A stretch of DNA of 64,000 nucleotides from assembly GCF_917627385.1 (NCBI RefSeq), contig NZ_CAKJTL010000050.1, positions 1-64,000 of the forward strand. The letters are read 5' to 3'. Made by a program: the position numbers and the translations under genes. The notes below the pieces were generated by a model. The model was given only the letters and a program-made list of their open reading frames with translations. It had not been told where the DNA came from and ran no database searches. The first letter of the stretch is position 1. Every line of letters begins with the position of its first letter. Positions 55,138-63,127 of the stretch are shown here, piece after piece. Origin of the DNA: Protofrankia sp. CiT1 (GTDB lineage Bacteria; Actinomycetota; Actinomycetes; Frankiales; Frankiaceae).

Positions 55138-56073
55138 CTAGAGGTCTTCCGCGAAGTCGGCCTGCATCCTGCGGAACACGTGTATGCCCAACCAGAGCAG
55201 GCCCAGCGATATCACGCCCGCGATGGCAAGGTGCTCAAGGTAGAAGAGGTACCCGGGGTCGGCGAGGATGCCCTGCCCGGTGGCGGGGTTCACGGACGGC
55301 CCTTTGTAGATCGCTCGCTGGAAGGTCGCGACCACCGTCGCCATCGGATTGAGGAAGTAGATCCACGTCCACTCGCGCAGCAGCTTGTGGATCAGCCCGA
55401 CCGGATACACGATCGGGTTGAGCCAGAACCACGCGAGCAGCGCCACCTCCAGGAGATGCTCGGTATCGCGGTAGCGGACGTTGAGGCCCGACACGAGCAT
55501 GGACAGGCCGACAGTGAAGATCATTGCTATGGCGAACGCGGGCAGGAGCAGGAACAGCTGGAGGCCGACAAAGCTGTAGCCCAGCGCCGCGACCACCACG
55601 AAAAGCACGATCAGCTGGAGAACAAAGTGGACGAGGGCGAACCCGACGGCGGAAAGCGGCAGCACCGGCAGCGGAAACCGGACCTTCTTCACGAGGTTCG
55701 CGTTGAAGACCACGCTGCCGGATGCCGATGACACGCTCGCCGAGAAGGCGTTCCAGATCAGCAGGCCGGACATCAGGTACACCCCGAACCGGGGTACTCC
55801 GGCGCTCATGATGACCTGGAAGACAAGGGTGTAGACGGCCAGCAGCAGCAGCGGGTTCGCCAGTGACCAGGCAAAACCGAGTGTCGACCCCTTGTATTTG
55901 ACCTTGAGGTCCTTGCGGATCAGGTTGCGCAGCAGTTCCCAGCGGACCCGGGTCTGGGCCCGGCTGCGGCGCGCGAGCATCCGCGACTCTTGCCCGTCGC
56001 GCCCCCGGGTGCCGGGGCGCCGGCCGTCCCGCTGGGTCGCGGGTGCGGACCACTCGTCAACCAGGTTCGACAC
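55138..56073 (-). CDS. Polysaccharide ABC exporter permease (Wzm/TagG type)
   Basis: ABC-2 permease forming the membrane channel of the exporter. From GTG 56073 it is 311 residues with six predicted helices. RNLIRKDLKVKYKGSTLGFAWSLANPLLLL is the diagnostic N-terminal amphipathic segment and first helix. LAWFWLNPIVYP and FLNPMATVVATFQRAIY follow, and the C terminus FRRMQADFAEDL is typical of the family. ggaagg lies 7 bases upstream of the GTG; the open frame to 56265 is not supported. It is the first gene of the export and transferase operon and diverges from the HAD gene. Confidence 0.93.
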   Translation of the reverse strand: MSNLVDEWSAPATQRDGRRPGTRGRDGQESRMLARRSRAQTRVRWELLRNLIRKDLKVKYKGSTLGFAWSLANPLLLLAVYTLVFQVIMSAGVPRFGVYLMSGLLIWNAFSASVSSASGSVVFNANLVKKVRFPLPVLPLSAVGFALVHFVLQLIVLFVVVAALGYSFVGLQLFLLLPAFAIAMIFTVGLSMLVSGLNVRYRDTEHLLEVALLAWFWLNPIVYPVGLIHKLLREWTWIYFLNPMATVVATFQRAIYKGPSVNPATGQGILADPGYLFYLEHLAIAGVISLGLLWLGIHVFRRMQADFAEDL

Positions 56074-56354
56074 CGACAACCTTCCGTGAGCCGCGCCAAG
56101 ATGTGGCAAAATCGGTACTGATTCGCTGAAAACGACCTGCCGTACCGGCTGCGCGGGGTATAACCCGGCAGGGCATACGCAAGATATCTCGAAGCGAGGT
56201 ACTCGCGGGTAGGGCACTCCGGTGGCCACAGCCCCAGAGCCGATCCATAGTATCGGCCCGTTCATTCAGCTCTGGCCGGCCGCCGTCCGAGAAGCACCCG
56301 GGCACCAGCCGGCCCGTCGGAGGCGGCCGTGGTGGCTGCCGGTGGAGGACGCCC
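56074..56354. promoter_or_regulatory. Divergent spacer between the exporter operon and the HAD gene
   Basis: 281 bp that must carry both promoters. The part nearest the permease gene (about 56090-56200) is relatively AT-rich, for example aaaatcggtactgattc. No clear operator was seen. Confidence 0.4.
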
Positions 56355-58940
56355 GTGTTCACCGACGTCCGGATTCGTGAGGTCTGGTCCCAGCTGGAGT
56401 CCGGTGGGGCCGAGGTCCTCACCCTGGACGTGTTCGACACGTTGCTGTTCCGGCTGGTTCCCGAGCCCACCCATGCCTTCCTGCTGCTCGGGCGCTGTCT
56501 TGTCACGGCCGGCCTGCTGCCGCCGGCCGTGAGCGCGGGACAGTTCGCTCAGCTCCGGGTGCACGCGGAGACCCGTGCCCGCCAACACGCGCAGGCGGCG
56601 CGGGGCACGCTGGAGGCACGTCTCGACGAAATCTGGTCGGTGCTCATGCCCGCCATCCCCGGCAGCGGCGACGTTGACGACATGATCACCATGGAGGTCG
56701 ACCTCGAGCGTGACGTCTGCCGGGCCGACCTCGCCGTCGCCGAGCTCGCCGAGCTCGTCATCACCAAGCTCGGCCGGCCCGTGTACCTGGTCTCGGACAC
56801 CTATTTCTCCCCGGAGCAGCTCCGCCGGCTGCTCCGCCGGCCAGAACTCGCCGGGATCAGATTCACCCGGATCCTCACCTCCAGCGACGCTGGTGTGGGC
56901 AAGAGCGACGGCTTGTTCACCCATGTGCTGGCCGCCGCGGGCGTGGCGCCCTCCCGGGTCATCCACCTCGGTGACAACCCGGTGGCGGACGTCGAGGGCG
57001 CGCGGGAGCACGGCATCATCGCGGTGCACTACCCCAAGTACTCGGGCGAGCTGGCGGCGACGCTCACCCTGGAAGGGCTGCGCGGCGGACCAACCTCCGA
57101 CACCGCGATCGACCCGGTGGCCGGCGACTACGGTATGACCGCGCTTCGCGCCCGCACGCTGCACCGTGCCGACGCCGCCGCGGTTCCCCCGGGCCTGCGC
57201 CGGCACTGGGAGACCGGTGCGACCGTCTTCGGCCCGGTGTTCACCGGTTTCGGTGAGTGGGCCGCCCAGCGGGCGCGGGAGTACGGGGTCGACCGCGTCC
57301 ACTGCCTGATGCGCGAAGGGGCGTTCCTCGCCCGGGTGCTCGAAGAGCCGGCCGGTGACGTCGGCATCGAGGCGTCCACGCTGTGGGCCTCGCGCCACGT
57401 GTGCGCGCTGGCCAACGTCTACGAGGGCACCCCCGAGGAGCTGCGGGGGTTCCTGGCGCGCCGGCACCCGCCGAGCGTCGGCCAGCTGCTGCGCCAGCTC
57501 GGCGTGGGCCTGGAGGAAGTGGCGGGACTGTCCGCGCTGGCCAGCCGGCGCCTTGACGTCCCGGGCCTGCTCTCCGAAACGCTGGAGATCCTGTGCGGTG
57601 ACGAGCGGGTGCGTGGCGAGATCGTGCTCACCGCCAGCCGGCTGCGGGAGCGCTTCCTGCGCTACCTGGACTCCCATCTCGGCACGGCGGGCACGGTGGT
57701 CGTCGTCGATCTCGGCTGGGGCGGCACCATCCAGGCGCTGCTGCAACGACTGCTGCATGCCTGCGGCCGCGAGGTGGAGGTCGTGGGCCTCTACCTGGCG
57801 ACGAGTTCGGGCTCGCAGGCGCACCGTCTTGCCGGGCTGCGCCTGGAGGGCTATGTCGCCTCCGGCGGCGAACCCGACGCCCTGTTCAGCCAGGTGATGC
57901 GCAGTCCTGAGGTGCTCGAGCAGCTCTGCATGCCCGATACCGGCTCATTGATCGGTTTTGACGAGGACCACAACCCGCTGCTCGGCCCCGACCACACCAC
58001 CCGCACGCAGGTCGCGCAGCGGGTTGCCGTCCAGGACGGGGTACTCGCCTACCAGCGGGAGTGGTTGCGCTACCGCCGGTCGGAGACGCTGATGCCGTCC
58101 CTTCTCCAGGACGGGGCGCGGTCGGCGGCGCTGCGCACGCTCGCGCGGTTCGTGACCCGGCCTACCTCTCAGGAGGCGCTCGCGTTCGGCGTCTGGGCGC
58201 ACGATGACAACTTCGGTTCGGATGTGTCCGAGGGGCTGTTGCCCGCTGACCTGCTGCGCCGGATGCCGTATCTCACAGCCGCTGATCTTGAAAAGATCCC
58301 GATGCAGGAGCTCTACTGGCCGGCCGGGGTCGCGGCCGTGGCGAACCGGCCCCTTGCCGTTGTCAGTGGGCTGGCGGCGAATGCCGGGATCGACGCGGCG
58401 GAGGTCTCCCCGGAGGCTGCCGCGGGGCCCGTCGAGGTCTATGTCGACACCGGCAGCGACTTCGTCAACGGCCCGAAGGAGTCCGCGCTCACCCGGTCCG
58501 CTCGGGACGGGCTGTCGTGGGTGCGCCTGCGGGTCGACGGGGTCGGTGTCCGCCGGGTGCGCATCGACCCGGCCGGCCGGCGTGGTCTGATGCGGCTGGA
58601 CTGGCTGCGGCTGTCCTTCCACCTCAACAACCTGGCCGAGCCCCACCTGGTGACGATGACCTCGGTGGTCGGGGAAGAGCGGCTGCATCTGGTGGGGGCG
58701 CGGGTACTGCAGCCGAATCTGATCGAGGTCAACAGCGACGACCCGCAGCTCATCTACGTCATCGATCCGGTGTCACAGGCGCATCTCGCGGCAACATACG
58801 CCATCGATGTCGAGATGGCCTTCGGCTGGCTGGCAATCGGTTCCGGCCCGTTGACGCTCGCCCCCCGTTCGGCCGAGGCGACGCCGTTGCCGCGCCGGGC
58901 CGCGCGCCGGCTGCTGCGTGAACTCGACGGCCGTTTCTGA
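56355..58940 (+). CDS. Large HAD-family protein of a polysaccharide locus
   Basis: An 861-residue protein. The N-terminal third is a HAD hydrolase: motif I TLDVFDTLLFRL with the DxxDT pattern, motif II YLVSDTYFS, and motif IV VIHLGDNPVADVEGA. The middle (about residues 270-600) has WGGTIQALLQRLL and WLRYRRSE and is seen with such HAD proteins in glycan clusters. The last 200 residues are beta-rich (VEVYVDTGSDF; VRLRVDGVGVRRVRID). The role is unknown; phosphatase or glycan-modifying functions have been suggested for relatives, but I cannot support one. GTG 56355 opens MFTDVRIREVW. The methyltransferase gene follows 61 bp downstream. Confidence 0.82.
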   Translation: MFTDVRIREVWSQLESGGAEVLTLDVFDTLLFRLVPEPTHAFLLLGRCLVTAGLLPPAVSAGQFAQLRVHAETRARQHAQAARGTLEARLDEIWSVLMPAIPGSGDVDDMITMEVDLERDVCRADLAVAELAELVITKLGRPVYLVSDTYFSPEQLRRLLRRPELAGIRFTRILTSSDAGVGKSDGLFTHVLAAAGVAPSRVIHLGDNPVADVEGAREHGIIAVHYPKYSGELAATLTLEGLRGGPTSDTAIDPVAGDYGMTALRARTLHRADAAAVPPGLRRHWETGATVFGPVFTGFGEWAAQRAREYGVDRVHCLMREGAFLARVLEEPAGDVGIEASTLWASRHVCALANVYEGTPEELRGFLARRHPPSVGQLLRQLGVGLEEVAGLSALASRRLDVPGLLSETLEILCGDERVRGEIVLTASRLRERFLRYLDSHLGTAGTVVVVDLGWGGTIQALLQRLLHACGREVEVVGLYLATSSGSQAHRLAGLRLEGYVASGGEPDALFSQVMRSPEVLEQLCMPDTGSLIGFDEDHNPLLGPDHTTRTQVAQRVAVQDGVLAYQREWLRYRRSETLMPSLLQDGARSAALRTLARFVTRPTSQEALAFGVWAHDDNFGSDVSEGLLPADLLRRMPYLTAADLEKIPMQELYWPAGVAAVANRPLAVVSGLAANAGIDAAEVSPEAAAGPVEVYVDTGSDFVNGPKESALTRSARDGLSWVRLRVDGVGVRRVRIDPAGRRGLMRLDWLRLSFHLNNLAEPHLVTMTSVVGEERLHLVGARVLQPNLIEVNSDDPQLIYVIDPVSQAHLAATYAIDVEMAFGWLAIGSGPLTLAPRSAEATPLPRRAARRLLRELDGRF

Positions 58941-59001
58941 CCGCTCCCATCCTGATTCCGTATCAGGCTGAAGATACTGATGTGGGGTAAGACCGGTCGC
59001 C

Positions 59002-60420
59002 GTGGACGAACGGACGAGCGGACGAGTGGGCGAGGTCATTGTGGACGAGGTCACTGTGGACAAAGGCGCTGACGAAGGCACCGCGGACGACGGCGGCGCG
59101 GGTGCAGGCATTGCTGACGAAGGCAGCGCGGGCGAAGACACCGCGGGCGCGGCCGGATCGGGTGCTGGCCCGGTCGCCGACGCGTCGCCGTGGTTCGGTG
59201 GGCCGCGCGGGGATCAGCCCGTTCCCCGCGCTGGCGAACCCGGTGCCGCCGATGCCTCGGACGGCACCGTTGAAGCTGTCACCGAGCGGACGCTCCAACC
59301 GTTGCTGCTGCATTCCCTCGCCGAGCTCCGTGAGGTGTGGTTGCCGCTGGTGGAGGCTGTGCGGGCACGCAGCGTCGTTGAGATCGGTTCGGAAAGCGGT
59401 GTCACCAGCTCCCTGCTTGTGGACATGCTGCGACGTCACGGTGGTGGCCGGCTCCTGATCGTCGATCCCGATCCTCGTGGCCTCCCCGACTCGGGTGAGA
59501 CCGTCGAGGTCGTGACGGTACGCGGCTACAGCCCGCAGGCCCTTGACGGACTTCCGTTGGCCGATGCCTATCTGATCGACGGTGACCACAACTTCCCCAC
59601 GGTGTCCGCTGAGCTGCGCACTGTCGACGAGGCGGTCCGCGCCCACGGCGGCAGCCATTTTCCGCTGGTCATCCTGCATGATGTGGGCTGGCCCGCGGGC
59701 CGTCGTGACCAGTACTACGTGCCCAGCCGGATCCCGCGGCGTGACCGGCAGCCCTACTCGTGGGATCACGGCGTACGGCTGGACAGCGCGGAGGCCGTAC
59801 GTGGCGGTTTCCGCGGCGAAGGCGCGTTCGCCTGGGCGTTGACCGAAGGCGGTCCCCGCAACGGCGTCCGCACCGCGGTGGAGGATTTCATCGCGGATCG
59901 GCCTGAACTGCGTTTTCACCTGGTTTCACCGATCTTCGGCCTGGGCGTCGTGGTGGACCGGCGGGCGTCCTGGGCAGCCCGGGTGGAGGAGCTGCTGATT
60001 CCCTGGGTCCGCAACAGCCTGTTGACCCGGATGGAACGTAACCGTCTGGATCTTTATCTTTACGTGATCCGCATGCAGGACGAGATGACTGAGGCGGCCC
60101 GGCGCCGGCAGCGGGAGTGGGCGCGTTTCGACGCGACCCTGGCCGAGCACGCGGCGCGCGAGCTCAGCCTGCTCGATGCGCTGGCTCAGGCCGAACGCGC
60201 GCTGGAAGCCGAGCGCGGCGCGGCACAACAGCTGCGGGCGGCGCTGGGTGCCAGGAGCTCGCGGTCGTGGCCTCTCGCGCGCGTCGCAAGGCCCCACAGG
60301 CCGCCTGTTGACGAGCCGGCGCTGATACACGCGGCCCGTACGGCGGGCGCCGCGCTCAGGAGCAGGGTCGCTGATCCGCGACTGCGGGCTGCCAGGTTGC
60401 TGCTGCGTGGTTATCGGTAA
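59002..60420 (+). CDS. SAM-dependent methyltransferase with C-terminal coiled coil
   Basis: A 472-residue protein. The first 75 residues are acidic, Ala/Gly-rich and repetitive. The class I methyltransferase fold follows, with SVVEIGSESGVTSSLLVDML as the SAM loop and LLIVDPDPRG as the second acidic strand. AYLIDGDHNFPTVSAEL and VILHDVGWPAGRRD are typical of the Methyltransf_24/CmcI-like group. From about residue 345 the sequence is strongly heptad-like (DEMTEAARRRQREWARFDATLAEHA and later AEHA-ARELS) and ends with a basic stretch. Glycan-chain terminators such as WbdD have a similar enzyme-coiled-coil plan. GTG 59002. Its stop lies inside a perfect palindrome. Confidence 0.83.
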   Translation: MDERTSGRVGEVIVDEVTVDKGADEGTADDGGAGAGIADEGSAGEDTAGAAGSGAGPVADASPWFGGPRGDQPVPRAGEPGAADASDGTVEAVTERTLQPLLLHSLAELREVWLPLVEAVRARSVVEIGSESGVTSSLLVDMLRRHGGGRLLIVDPDPRGLPDSGETVEVVTVRGYSPQALDGLPLADAYLIDGDHNFPTVSAELRTVDEAVRAHGGSHFPLVILHDVGWPAGRRDQYYVPSRIPRRDRQPYSWDHGVRLDSAEAVRGGFRGEGAFAWALTEGGPRNGVRTAVEDFIADRPELRFHLVSPIFGLGVVVDRRASWAARVEELLIPWVRNSLLTRMERNRLDLYLYVIRMQDEMTEAARRRQREWARFDATLAEHAARELSLLDALAQAERALEAERGAAQQLRAALGARSSRSWPLARVARPHRPPVDEPALIHAARTAGAALRSRVADPRLRAARLLLRGYR

Positions 60421-60443
60421 CCGGTACCGGTTACCGATAACCA
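60408..60443. terminator. Perfect 36-bp palindrome between convergent genes
   Basis: tggttatcggtaaccggt is followed directly by its exact complement accggttaccgataacca, with no loop. The methyltransferase TAA stop is inside the left half. It separates that gene from the convergent kinase gene and may be a bidirectional terminator or a protein-binding site. Confidence 0.8.
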
Positions 60444-60486
60444 TTGGTGATTGATATCGAGAAACCTGGTTACCAGAGGTAGTTCC

Positions 60487-63051
60487 CTAGCACATTCCGG
60501 AGTAGGGCAGGTCAGGGATGTGCTCACGCCACTCGGCGGCGCTCAGGCGGTTGCCGCTGTCGGCGCAGGCTTGGGCGACGAGCGTGGCCGGGTCGATGTT
60601 CGCGATACGCGCGGTCCGGTCGTCGCTGAATGTGATCAACGTGTGGCCGTCGGGGCTGAGGACGACTCCCTGGACCCAGTCGGTCTGACCGCTGATCGTC
60701 CCTAGCGGCAGCGGATGATCAAAATCGGAGACGTCCCACAGGCGCGCGGTGGTGTCCCAGCCGGAGGTGACCAGTGTGTGGCCGTCGCGGCTGAACGCGG
60801 TGTCGTAGACCCAGGTGGGATCCGCTTTGATCGTTGTTCGGTTCGTCGGGGCCCGCGGATTGCGCACGTCCCATAGCCGGGCCGTGCCGTCGTAGCTCCC
60901 GGTCGCCAGGGTGTTCCCGTCCGGGCTGAAGGCGACCGACCACACGAAGTTGGTGTGGCCGTTGAGAGAGGCCAGCGGGACCGCCTGGGCGGGGTTGCTG
61001 ACGTCCCACAGGCGGGCGGTGTTGTCGGCGCTCGCGGTCGCCAGCAGCCGCCCGTCGGGGCTGAACGTGACGTCCTGTACCCAGCTCTGATGGCGGGCGA
61101 GCACCTGGAGCTGCCGTGGCCGGGCCCGGTTGGTCACGTCCCACAGACGGGCGGTGTTGTCGTCCCCGGCGGTCGCGAGCAGCCGCCCGTCCGGGCTGAA
61201 CGTGACGTCCCGGACATGCGCGTTGTGCCCGGTCAAGGTCGCCTGGGCCGCCGGATGGCTTGGATCGGTGACGTTCCACAGCCTGGCGGTGCCGTCGAAA
61301 CCGCCGGTGGCCAGGGTGCGGCCGTCCGGGCTGAACGCGACCGCCAGGACCCAGTCGGTGTGGCCGGTTATGACCGTGAGCAGGGCCGGTCGGGTCGGCC
61401 TGGTGATGTCCCAGAGCCGGACGGTCCGGTCCGCGCTCGCGGTCGCGAAGATGTTGCCGTCGGGGCTGAGCGCTCCGCCGAGGACGGATCCGGTGTGACC
61501 GGTCAGCGGCGTGGCATACCGTCCCGCGAACGATGTGATCAGGCTGGCCCGCGCCGCGGGAACTGGCGAGATGCGATATGCCGCAAGACTGAGCCGGGCG
61601 GCCAGCGCGGGGTCGACAGCGCGGGTCGCGTCGGCGTTCGCCGCGACTTTCCGTGCGACATCGGCCCGCCCCCGGACATCGGTCCTGGCTCCGCCGGAGG
61701 ACATCACCGCCGTGATCGTGATGGCGGCGGCGACCACCAGGATGATGGCGCTGGCGACCAGCGCCATCACCCTGGTGCGCGGAGCGTGCCAGCGGAGCTG
61801 GAGCCGGCGCCGATCGTCATCCGGGCCGGGCGGCCGGCGCATCGTGAGCCGGCCACCGGCGGTTCTGGTCGCCGCTGGTTTGGCTGGTACGGGTGCGGGT
61901 GGTTTGGCTGGTGCGGGTGCTGGTGCTGGTGGTGCGGGTGCTGGTGGTACGGGTGGTTTGGCTGGTGCCGGTGGTGCCGGTGGTGCCGGTGGTGCCGGTG
62001 GTGCTGGTACGGCTGGTGCCGGCACGGTTGCCTTGACCGTCGCTGGTGGTTTGGCTGGTACGGGTGCTGGTGTCGGTGGTTTGGCCGGTGCCGGTGGTTC
62101 CTTGGCCGCGCTGTCGTCCGGCAGCGTTGTCTGGAGCGGTGCTGGGGATGCTGGCGCGTTCCGTACGAACTGGGTGATCTGCGGGTCGGACTTGGCGACC
62201 GTACCCAGGTTGACCAGGCGAATCAGCAGCTCCTGGGCGTTCGGTCGCGCGTCGGGAGCCTTGTGCATCGCCGCTTTGACAACGTCGCGCAGCATGTCGG
62301 GCAGGCCGTCCAGGTTCGGCTCATGGTGGACGACCCGATAGAGCTGGGCGTCCGTCGAGCCTGCCCCGAAAGGGTACGACCCGGTTCCCGCGAAGGCGAC
62401 GAGCCCGCCCCAGGAGAAGATATCGGCGGCCGCGGTGACCGGCCCCCCGCTGGCCTGTTCCGGGGCCATGAAGGCCGGCGTGCCGACGACGCGCAGTTCC
62501 TTGCTGATGACTGTTTCCGCCTCCACGGCGCGGGCGATCCCGAAGTCGATGACCCGTGGCCCCAGCGGTGAGAGCAGGACGTTGGACGGTTTCAGATCCC
62601 GGTGGATCAGGCCGGCCGCGTGGATGGCGGTGAGGGCGGCGGCGACACTGACCGCGACCCGTTCGAGATCGGCCGACTGCAACGGACCGCCAGCGGCCAC
62701 GGCCTGCGTCAGGGTGGGACCGTCGATGTACTCGGTGACCAGGTAGGGCGCGGCGTCGCTGGGGTCCACCATGTCGAGAACCTCGGCCGTGCAGAACCGG
62801 GCGACCCATTGGGCGAGGGCGGCCTCCCGGCGGAACCGCGCCCGGAACTCGGGGATACGGGCGAATTCCGCTCGGATCACCTTGACCGCGACCAGCCGGT
62901 CATCCGGTCCGCGCCCCAGGTAGACCGTACCCATACCACCTTCGCCGAGGCGGCCCAGCAACACGTAGCGACCCAGGCTGGGCGGGTCGGCGGGAGTAAG
63001 CGGCGCGGACAGGTCCGCGGACCCGCGGGGTGGCGAGGATGACAGGGACAC
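60487..63051 (-). CDS. Ser/Thr protein kinase with extracytoplasmic WD40 propeller
   Basis: An 854-residue PknB-like kinase. Glycine loop GEGGMGTVYLG, catalytic lysine in VAVKVI, HRDLKPSN and DFGIARAV are intact, with GTPAFMAPEQ as the P+1 region. A long Pro/Ala linker (about residues 316-420, from 9-bp tandem DNA repeats) leads to one membrane helix at about 427-450 (VMALVASAIILVVAAAITI). Seven WD40 repeats follow (LWDITRP to the degenerate IANIDPA), and the tail carries two cysteines (QACAD and SGMC). The kinase is cytoplasmic and the propeller outside. The post-membrane AARLSLAAYRISP segment resembles the TIR-STAND protein at the same position. ATG 63051. Confidence 0.93.
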   Translation of the reverse strand: MSLSSSPPRGSADLSAPLTPADPPSLGRYVLLGRLGEGGMGTVYLGRGPDDRLVAVKVIRAEFARIPEFRARFRREAALAQWVARFCTAEVLDMVDPSDAAPYLVTEYIDGPTLTQAVAAGGPLQSADLERVAVSVAAALTAIHAAGLIHRDLKPSNVLLSPLGPRVIDFGIARAVEAETVISKELRVVGTPAFMAPEQASGGPVTAAADIFSWGGLVAFAGTGSYPFGAGSTDAQLYRVVHHEPNLDGLPDMLRDVVKAAMHKAPDARPNAQELLIRLVNLGTVAKSDPQITQFVRNAPASPAPLQTTLPDDSAAKEPPAPAKPPTPAPVPAKPPATVKATVPAPAVPAPPAPPAPPAPPAPAKPPVPPAPAPPAPAPAPAKPPAPVPAKPAATRTAGGRLTMRRPPGPDDDRRRLQLRWHAPRTRVMALVASAIILVVAAAITITAVMSSGGARTDVRGRADVARKVAANADATRAVDPALAARLSLAAYRISPVPAARASLITSFAGRYATPLTGHTGSVLGGALSPDGNIFATASADRTVRLWDITRPTRPALLTVITGHTDWVLAVAFSPDGRTLATGGFDGTARLWNVTDPSHPAAQATLTGHNAHVRDVTFSPDGRLLATAGDDNTARLWDVTNRARPRQLQVLARHQSWVQDVTFSPDGRLLATASADNTARLWDVSNPAQAVPLASLNGHTNFVWSVAFSPDGNTLATGSYDGTARLWDVRNPRAPTNRTTIKADPTWVYDTAFSRDGHTLVTSGWDTTARLWDVSDFDHPLPLGTISGQTDWVQGVVLSPDGHTLITFSDDRTARIANIDPATLVAQACADSGNRLSAAEWREHIPDLPYSGMC

Positions 63052-63127
63052 CCGTGCCCTCCTGGTAATAATCTTGCTATGCCCTGGCCTCGGACACTGC
63101 CTCTATCCGCAGCGTACGCGCACGTGT

